Below the pieces are notes generated by a model. The model made no database searches and was not told the origin of the DNA. It saw only the letters and a program-made list of their open reading frames with translations. Made by a program: the position numbers and the translations under genes. Shown in pieces: positions 60,500 to 64,000 of a stretch of DNA of 64,000 nt (its first letter is position 1; every line of letters starts with the position of its first letter). The stretch lies in assembly GCA_963697975.1 (NCBI GenBank), contig OY969111.1:806001-870000 (forward strand), in the 5' to 3' direction. This DNA comes from QHXM01 sp963697975 (GTDB lineage: Bacteria; Acidobacteriota; Blastocatellia; Pyrinomonadales; Pyrinomonadaceae).

Positions 60500-60721
60500 A
60501 TGAAACAACTAGGCAGATTTTGCGCCGGAATCATTCTGGCGTTAAGCCTCACGCTCTCGACTTATGCGGGCCACATCTCATGTCCCGGTGTAACGGATGA
60601 CCCGCCGCCAACGACAGAAGAAACAGTAACGGGCGAGATACCGAACGGTGATACGGCTACAGGTGAGATGCAAAACGGCGTGACGGATTCACTGATCTGG
60701 TTGATATTCTCACTCTTATAA
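60500..60721 (+). CDS. Small secreted peptide precursor
   Basis: The 73-residue precursor has a signal peptide to about STYA (residue 23), a mature part starting GHISCPGVTDDPPP, two similar segments TGEIPNGDT and TGEMQNGVT, and a hydrophobic C-terminus, SLIWLIFSLL. AAAGGAG lies eight bases before the ATG. The single mature cysteine in SCPG could be lipidated only if cleavage were just before it; the motif is not a standard lipobox. Function unknown. The position opposite a TPR-Fis regulator hints at regulation by or of it. Confidence 0.75.
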   Translation: MKQLGRFCAGIILALSLTLSTYAGHISCPGVTDDPPPTTEETVTGEIPNGDTATGEMQNGVTDSLIWLIFSLL

Positions 60722-60820
60722 AATTGAGCGGCTTGATCTAAGTCTTTTCAGGCTGGCGTGTGCGGCGCAGCATAGGTGTAGTGTGCTTATTGTTCGCAGG
60801 ATGAATAATTATTGGGCAAG

Positions 60821-60853
60821 AAAAAGAGGCGAATGGTTCGCCTCTTTTTTCTT
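60821..60853. terminator. Bidirectional rho-independent terminator
   Basis: AAAAAGAGGCGAA (60821-60833), loop TGG, TTCGCCTCTTTTTT. There are A- and T-runs on both sides, so it can end both the peptide gene and the small minus-strand gene. Confidence 0.9.
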
Positions 60854-60867
60854 TTGTTTTATTGTCT

Positions 60868-60951
60868 TTATTTACGCTTAAACAGCGTGCGGAGAATTTC
60901 CAGCAATAACGCTGCTAAGATAACATAAAGGAAAGTCTGAAAAACATTCAT
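60868..60951 (-). CDS. 27-residue single-pass membrane peptide
   Basis: Reading on the minus strand, ATG at 60951 begins a 27-codon frame: polar MNVFQT, hydrophobic FLYVILAALLLEIL, basic RTLFKRK, stop at 60868-60870. AGGGGG lies six bases before the ATG, a strong SD. This is the layout of small inner-membrane regulatory proteins or type I toxin-like peptides. It is followed by the bidirectional terminator. Confidence 0.7.
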   Translation of the reverse strand: MNVFQTFLYVILAALLLEILRTLFKRK

Positions 60952-60978
60952 ACTGAACCCCCTAAAGCATTGTAAAGG

Positions 60979-61069
60979 AGGTTCTTGCGGGTTGACGAAA
61001 CTATCCTTAAAGATATATCGTACAACAGGTTGCGGGACGGAGTTGCTTAAACGAAACCCGCAAGAACCT
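60979..61069. repeat. 15-bp inverted repeat spanning 91 bases
   Basis: AGGTTCTTGCGGGTT (60979-60993) pairs exactly with 61055-61069. The 61-nt middle contains GGTTGCGGGACGG. It lies just upstream of the 27-residue gene, so it could fold as a leader or as a small RNA. Confidence 0.7.
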
Positions 61070-61089
61070 CTAAGTAGGTTAACCAGAAG

Positions 61090-61118
61090 GCCGCTAGTGA
61101 GTACCAGTCATTAGCGGC
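61090..61118. other. Hairpin
   Basis: GCCGCTAGTGA (61090-61100), a 7-nt loop, TCATTAGCGGC (61108-61118), one G-U pair. Unknown role; next to the 15-bp inverted repeat. Confidence 0.55.
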
Positions 61119-61128
61119 TTTCGCCATC

Positions 61129-61138
61129 CTATATACGT
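61129..61138. promoter_or_regulatory. Candidate operator copy 1 (CTATATACGT)
   Basis: Matches in nine of ten positions the CTATATACCT sites at 63310-63319 and 63359-63368. It lies 180 bases before the gene pair that ends with an XRE-ImmA regulator. Confidence 0.4.
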
Positions 61139-61317
61139 TTACGATTTTTCCTATGCGACAGTTGCATGACTACCCTGAGCTAAGATCATTGGCTTATTGA
61201 TTAGGACTCATCACGCAGATCACGCCACATTACTAAAGATGCGGAATAGTCCCTTTTTGCTGGTTGCACTAAATGGTGTATTGCGTTCGGTAAATTATTG
61301 GAATATTATTTCCGGCC

Positions 61318-62001
61318 ATGAAGATACCGACTGACCCCGACGAAATCCTTGAAAGACTGTCCGATCTCAGTTCATCAATCCATGACGGCCTCATGGCTGG
61401 CAGTATTGAAGTTAGAAGCTATTTCCAGTGGCGCGCACATGAAATCGGCAAGCCCGTCGAAATGAATACTACGATGGCGACGAACATCATGCGCTATATC
61501 ACGCTCACGCATGTGAAAGAAGCCCGAAGAATCGGCACTCAGTTTTATTTAGAGGAAATGAAAAACAACGGTATTTCTGCACGGTTCGATTGGTGTCACG
61601 TCAAGGTCTACAAGACATTGGGGGAAGCAGTACCAACGGCTCATAACACACATGCGAGCCGAAACTTTTACGGTCAGGCGCGACCTGTACAGTGGAAACT
61701 TCCGGGTATCGAATGGGAAGGCAAATGGCAACATCAAGACTGGAATGAGGTTGCGCCGACTTTAGACCTTGCTAATCTAATCTACGGTTGGGAAGTTGAT
61801 AGATATTACAACATAACTCGCGTTCAACTATTCTGCCCGCGAGTTAGCGGCAAATATAAAGAAGGGGTGAAACTATTTTGGAGTCGAGACGTTCCACACC
61901 CGATACTTGGCATCATTGGACTACCAACCGTTAATGACAATCAAGAGGTTGATGATCTCCCGATCTATTTTGAGGATGCAGAAGAAGGCGGGGATGATTA
62001 A
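61318..62001 (+). CDS. Hypothetical protein co-encoded with XRE-ImmA regulator
   Basis: I do not recognise the family. The 227-residue protein has a helical first half (PDEILERLSDLSSSIHDGLM, TMATNIMRYITLTHVKEARR), a WCHVKVYK beta-like middle, and a tryptophan-rich part (WEGKWQHQDWNEV). There is no signal peptide. It ends in an acidic tail (FEDAEEGGDD) and overlaps the XRE-ImmA start by eight bases, so the two are coupled. There is no clear SD; GGCC directly precedes the ATG. GC content is lower than in the rest of the window. Confidence 0.7.
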   Translation: MKIPTDPDEILERLSDLSSSIHDGLMAGSIEVRSYFQWRAHEIGKPVEMNTTMATNIMRYITLTHVKEARRIGTQFYLEEMKNNGISARFDWCHVKVYKTLGEAVPTAHNTHASRNFYGQARPVQWKLPGIEWEGKWQHQDWNEVAPTLDLANLIYGWEVDRYYNITRVQLFCPRVSGKYKEGVKLFWSRDVPHPILGIIGLPTVNDNQEVDDLPIYFEDAEEGGDD

Positions 62002-63145
62002 CGTAAACGGACTCAGAGTAAAACAAGCGCGCGAACTAAGGAAACTGACCCAAACGGAACTAGCTGAAAAAATAGGAGTAGCACAATCAACGATTGCTAA
62101 GATGGAAGTCAATGTGCGCGAATGGCCTGATGCCGTCATGGAGGCTATTGCGTTTCAAACTGGCTTCTCCGTTTCATTCTTTCAGCAAGGGCTTGGCCCA
62201 GAGTTCCCATTAGGCTCACTACTGTTTCGTTGCCGCGCCTCACTTGCCGGAAATGAGAAGGCGAGTCTAAGGCAGTATGCAATGCTTGAGTTTGAGATAG
62301 CGGAGAGACTTTCTGCAAGGGTCAAGCCTATACCTCTTCACTTGCCGAGCTTCAATGGTGAAGAACCGCGCGAAGCGGCGAGAGTAACAAGAACAACATT
62401 AGGCGTGTCGCCAGATGAGCCTATACCAAATCTCATAAATAGGCTTGAGAGAAATGGTGTGTATGTTCTGGCACTTCCACATGCCCATGATAAGTTTGAT
62501 GCTTTCTCTCTTTGGTCAGATACAGACCCCCGCAGGCCGATTATGGTTGTAAGCAGTATGAAGCGCGGAGATAGGTTGAGATTGAATTGCGCGCACGAAC
62601 TAGGCCACCTTGTCTTACATAAAAGCCCGCGCGGTAATCTAAAAGATATAGAGAAAGAGGCATCAACTTTCGGTGCTGAGTTCTTATTGCCAGAGGCGGC
62701 AATGAGACGTGAGATGGGGCATTCGCCTAGTCTGACTGATCTTGCGAAACTAAAGCCTAGATGGGGCGTGTCAATACAGGCACTTGTTTACAGAGCGCAT
62801 GAGCTAGGAATAATTAGTAAGCGACAATACACCTATATGTTCGAGCAGATTAGTAGGTTCGGATGGCGAAAGCTCGAACCTGAGAATCTTGACATACAGC
62901 CGGAGAAGCCGCGCTTGTTCCGTAAACTTGCAGAGCTTAGTTATGGAGTCCCGCCCAGCGCAGAGAAAATTGGGGCGCTTGTCTGTACTCCCGCTCATAT
63001 GGTTGAGGCCATGCTAGAAGCCCATGCCGCTAAAGCCGATTCATCCAAAGGTGAAAAGGGAGTGCCCGTTAAGGTCATAGACGCGCCTTCTAAAAACGGC
63101 ACTCTTTTGCAGTTTGGTAGAAAAACAGGCACTAATGAAAAGTAA
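61994..63145 (+). CDS. XRE-family regulator fused to ImmA/IrrE zinc metalloprotease
   Basis: The 383-residue protein has an N-terminal XRE helix-turn-helix (LRVKQARELRKLTQTELAEKIG, AQSTIAKME) and an ImmA/IrrE (M78) domain with the zinc motif H-E-L-G-H in NCAHELGHLVLHK, followed by an E-A-x-x-F-G-AEFLLPE segment providing the third ligand. Such proteases cleave repressors or act as antitoxin-type regulators in mobile elements and stress responses. ATG 61994 overlaps the upstream stop and begins the family sequence. Confidence 0.92.
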   Translation: MINVNGLRVKQARELRKLTQTELAEKIGVAQSTIAKMEVNVREWPDAVMEAIAFQTGFSVSFFQQGLGPEFPLGSLLFRCRASLAGNEKASLRQYAMLEFEIAERLSARVKPIPLHLPSFNGEEPREAARVTRTTLGVSPDEPIPNLINRLERNGVYVLALPHAHDKFDAFSLWSDTDPRRPIMVVSSMKRGDRLRLNCAHELGHLVLHKSPRGNLKDIEKEASTFGAEFLLPEAAMRREMGHSPSLTDLAKLKPRWGVSIQALVYRAHELGIISKRQYTYMFEQISRFGWRKLEPENLDIQPEKPRLFRKLAELSYGVPPSAEKIGALVCTPAHMVEAMLEAHAAKADSSKGEKGVPVKVIDAPSKNGTLLQFGRKTGTNEK

Positions 63146-63148
63146 AGC

Positions 63149-63301
63149 CTATTTTTTACTCTGTTCTTTGCGTGGTCTGTTCCAGTAGGGGCTTTTGCAC
63201 TTCGGACACACACGCGGTTCGTTTTCCTCATCGCGTGGAATCCATTCATGCTCGCATCGTTCGCAAACGAACTTGTAGAGTGTGACTTTTATCTTTGCCA
63301 T
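63149..63301 (-). CDS. 50-residue zinc-ribbon protein
   Basis: Translation of the minus strand from ATG 63301 gives a 50-residue protein with KFVCERCEHEW and RVCPKCKSPYWNRPR: two C-x-x-C knuckles 16 residues apart, a typical zinc ribbon with a basic tail. Small proteins of this form are known in mobile elements and archaea and may bind nucleic acid. A promoter TTGACG-16-TATATA lies immediately upstream, making the message nearly leaderless. It is convergent with the XRE-ImmA gene (three bases between stops). Confidence 0.8.
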   Translation of the reverse strand: MAKIKVTLYKFVCERCEHEWIPRDEENEPRVCPKCKSPYWNRPRKEQSKK

Positions 63302-63309
63302 ACCTCGCA

Positions 63310-63379
63310 CTATATACCTTAAAATAATACCCCGTCAAGTGATTATTTCCTTGACTTGCTATATACCTAAGAGTAACAT
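63310..63379. promoter_or_regulatory. Divergent promoters with two CTATATACCT operators
   Basis: Plus strand: TTGACT (63351-63356), 17 bases, TAACAT (63374-63379), driving the SWIM gene. Minus strand: TTGACG (63338-63333), 16 bases, TATATA (63316-63311), driving the zinc ribbon. CTATATACCT occurs at 63310-63319 over the minus -10 and at 63359-63368 in the plus spacer. Confidence 0.65.
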
Positions 63380-63419
63380 GCTCATGCGTAAGCGACAGAA
63401 ACATCGAAGGAGCAAAAGC

Positions 63420-64000
63420 ATGAGTTTGAGAGAAGCAAAAGGCCGCGATATAGCCGACAAGTACAGCATCGCCCGTCACAATGGTTTGTGGCTTGTCCCT
63501 TCTCAGTCTGGCAAAGGTGGTTACAAGGTCAACGCAGAGAAGCAGACTTGCTCATGCCCTGACTTTGAAATTCGACGCCAGCCGTGCAAGCACATCTTTG
63601 CGGTAGAAGTCACTATCAAGCGCACTCATACGGCTGTCACGAGAAACGGTACAACCACTGTTACCGAGACTGTCAAAGTCACGCGCAAGCAAACCTATAA
63701 GCAAGAATGGCCTGCTTATAACAAAGCGCAGACGATGGAAAAAGCGCAGTTCCTTTATCTTCTTCACCAACTCTGTCAGGGCGTTGGAAGTCCAGCGCAG
63801 CACGGCAGAGGCCAAAGACGCTTACCGCTTGAGGATATGATCTTCGCAATGGCGTTCAAAGTGTATTCTACTGTTAGCACTCGCCGCTTTATGACAGACA
63901 TGCGCGATGCTCACGCTAAAGGCTACACGTCAAAGCTGCCCTGCTATAACTCAATCATCAACTACTTTGAAGATGAAATGCTTACTCCCCATCTTCAAAT
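63420..64000 (+). CDS. SWIM zinc-finger protein, transposase-like (3' end beyond window)
   Basis: The frame is open from ATG 63420 to the window end (193 codons). Residues about 37-60 form a SWIM zinc finger: T-C-S-C-P-D-F-E-I-R-R-Q-P-C-K-H. A Thr/Lys-rich stretch follows, then a helical part (EKAQFLYLLHQLCQG, EDMIFAMAFKVYSTVSTRRFM) that resembles the N-terminal region of SWIM-containing DDE transposases. GAAGGAG lies seven bases before the ATG. The catalytic domain would be beyond 64000, so transposase is an inference. Confidence 0.75.
   Translation, partial: MSLREAKGRDIADKYSIARHNGLWLVPSQSGKGGYKVNAEKQTCSCPDFEIRRQPCKHIFAVEVTIKRTHTAVTRNGTTTVTETVKVTRKQTYKQEWPAYNKAQTMEKAQFLYLLHQLCQGVGSPAQHGRGQRRLPLEDMIFAMAFKVYSTVSTRRFMTDMRDAHAKGYTSKLPCYNSIINYFEDEMLTPHLQ

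Noticed and set aside
61907..61993. Longer start of the XRE-ImmA gene
   Set aside because: It would overlap the upstream gene by 95 bases in another frame and adds sequence unlike the family; the overlapping ATGATTAA junction is typical of coupling.

Overview
The window reads as a chromosomal segment of a Gram-negative, moderately GC-rich bacterium, most likely Acidobacteriota of the Blastocatellia type. This is an inference from gene style: an N-terminal zinc-ribbon plus TonB protein, PEP-CTERM proteins, retropepsin-like proteases, a DUF6624 protein, TPR-Fis regulators, and abundant short inverted repeats in almost every intergenic space. No 16S gene is present to confirm it.

Layout. 0-7.6 kb: a Crp-type protein (cut by the window edge), a LolD/MacB-type ABC ATPase, a proline/glutamine-rich membrane protein, a DUF5939 class III cyclase, nuoI, a TonB protein, ndk, a secreted protein, a thioesterase and sucD. 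7.8-18 kb: a coiled-coil protein, a serine hydrolase, a beta-CASP nuclease, an M48 protease, a MauE/DoxX protein, sucC, OsmC, tRNA-Pro(GGG), a MerR regulator, a retropepsin and a glycine-zipper protein. 18.6-32.4 kb: two aminotransferases, thiL, a DUF4160/DUF2442 pair, cysS, ackA, an amidohydrolase, a lytic transglycosylase, a PIN pair, a TPR-retropepsin and an Ogg2-type glycosylase. 32.7-36.3 kb: a mini AraC regulator and secreted proteins, including a tiny four-cysteine peptide. 36.6-49 kb: a PBP4-like DD-carboxypeptidase, a minor-pilin operon behind a candidate sigma-54 promoter, pilT, a PilR/NtrC-like regulator and murJ. 49-57 kb: two PEP-CTERM proteins, Nnr, TsaE, DUF6624, a bacilliredoxin and secreted proteins. 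57.8-64 kb: accessory region with a beta-helix protein, a TPR-Fis regulator divergent from a small secreted peptide, a 27-residue membrane peptide, an unknown protein joined to an XRE-ImmA regulator, a 50-residue zinc ribbon and the start of a SWIM zinc-finger (transposase-like) gene.

The most striking signal is not a protein. At 16 gene boundaries the space is filled by a long hairpin whose two arms are tandem 7-nt repeats. The heptamer differs from locus to locus (GGGATGA, GTGGTCA, GTGATAG, GTGAATC, GGTAAAA and others), but the loop often contains an AAAAGC(A/G)GTTT-like core and the ends read AAAGCA...TGCTTT. These elements supply stop codons, C-terminal residues and even start codons, and one has entered the thiL reading frame. 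A 114-bp palindromic element occurs twice, and REP-like CCCCTTCGGGG palindromes form two clusters, one nested inside a heptamer hairpin.

Second is the TPR-Fis regulator with its divergent small secreted peptide. Two perfect 10-bp palindromes sharing CTTGCAAG lie exactly 40 bp apart in the shared intergenic region. Third is the XRE-ImmA locus, where a CTATATAC(C/G)T site occurs three times, at or near the promoters of the surrounding genes.
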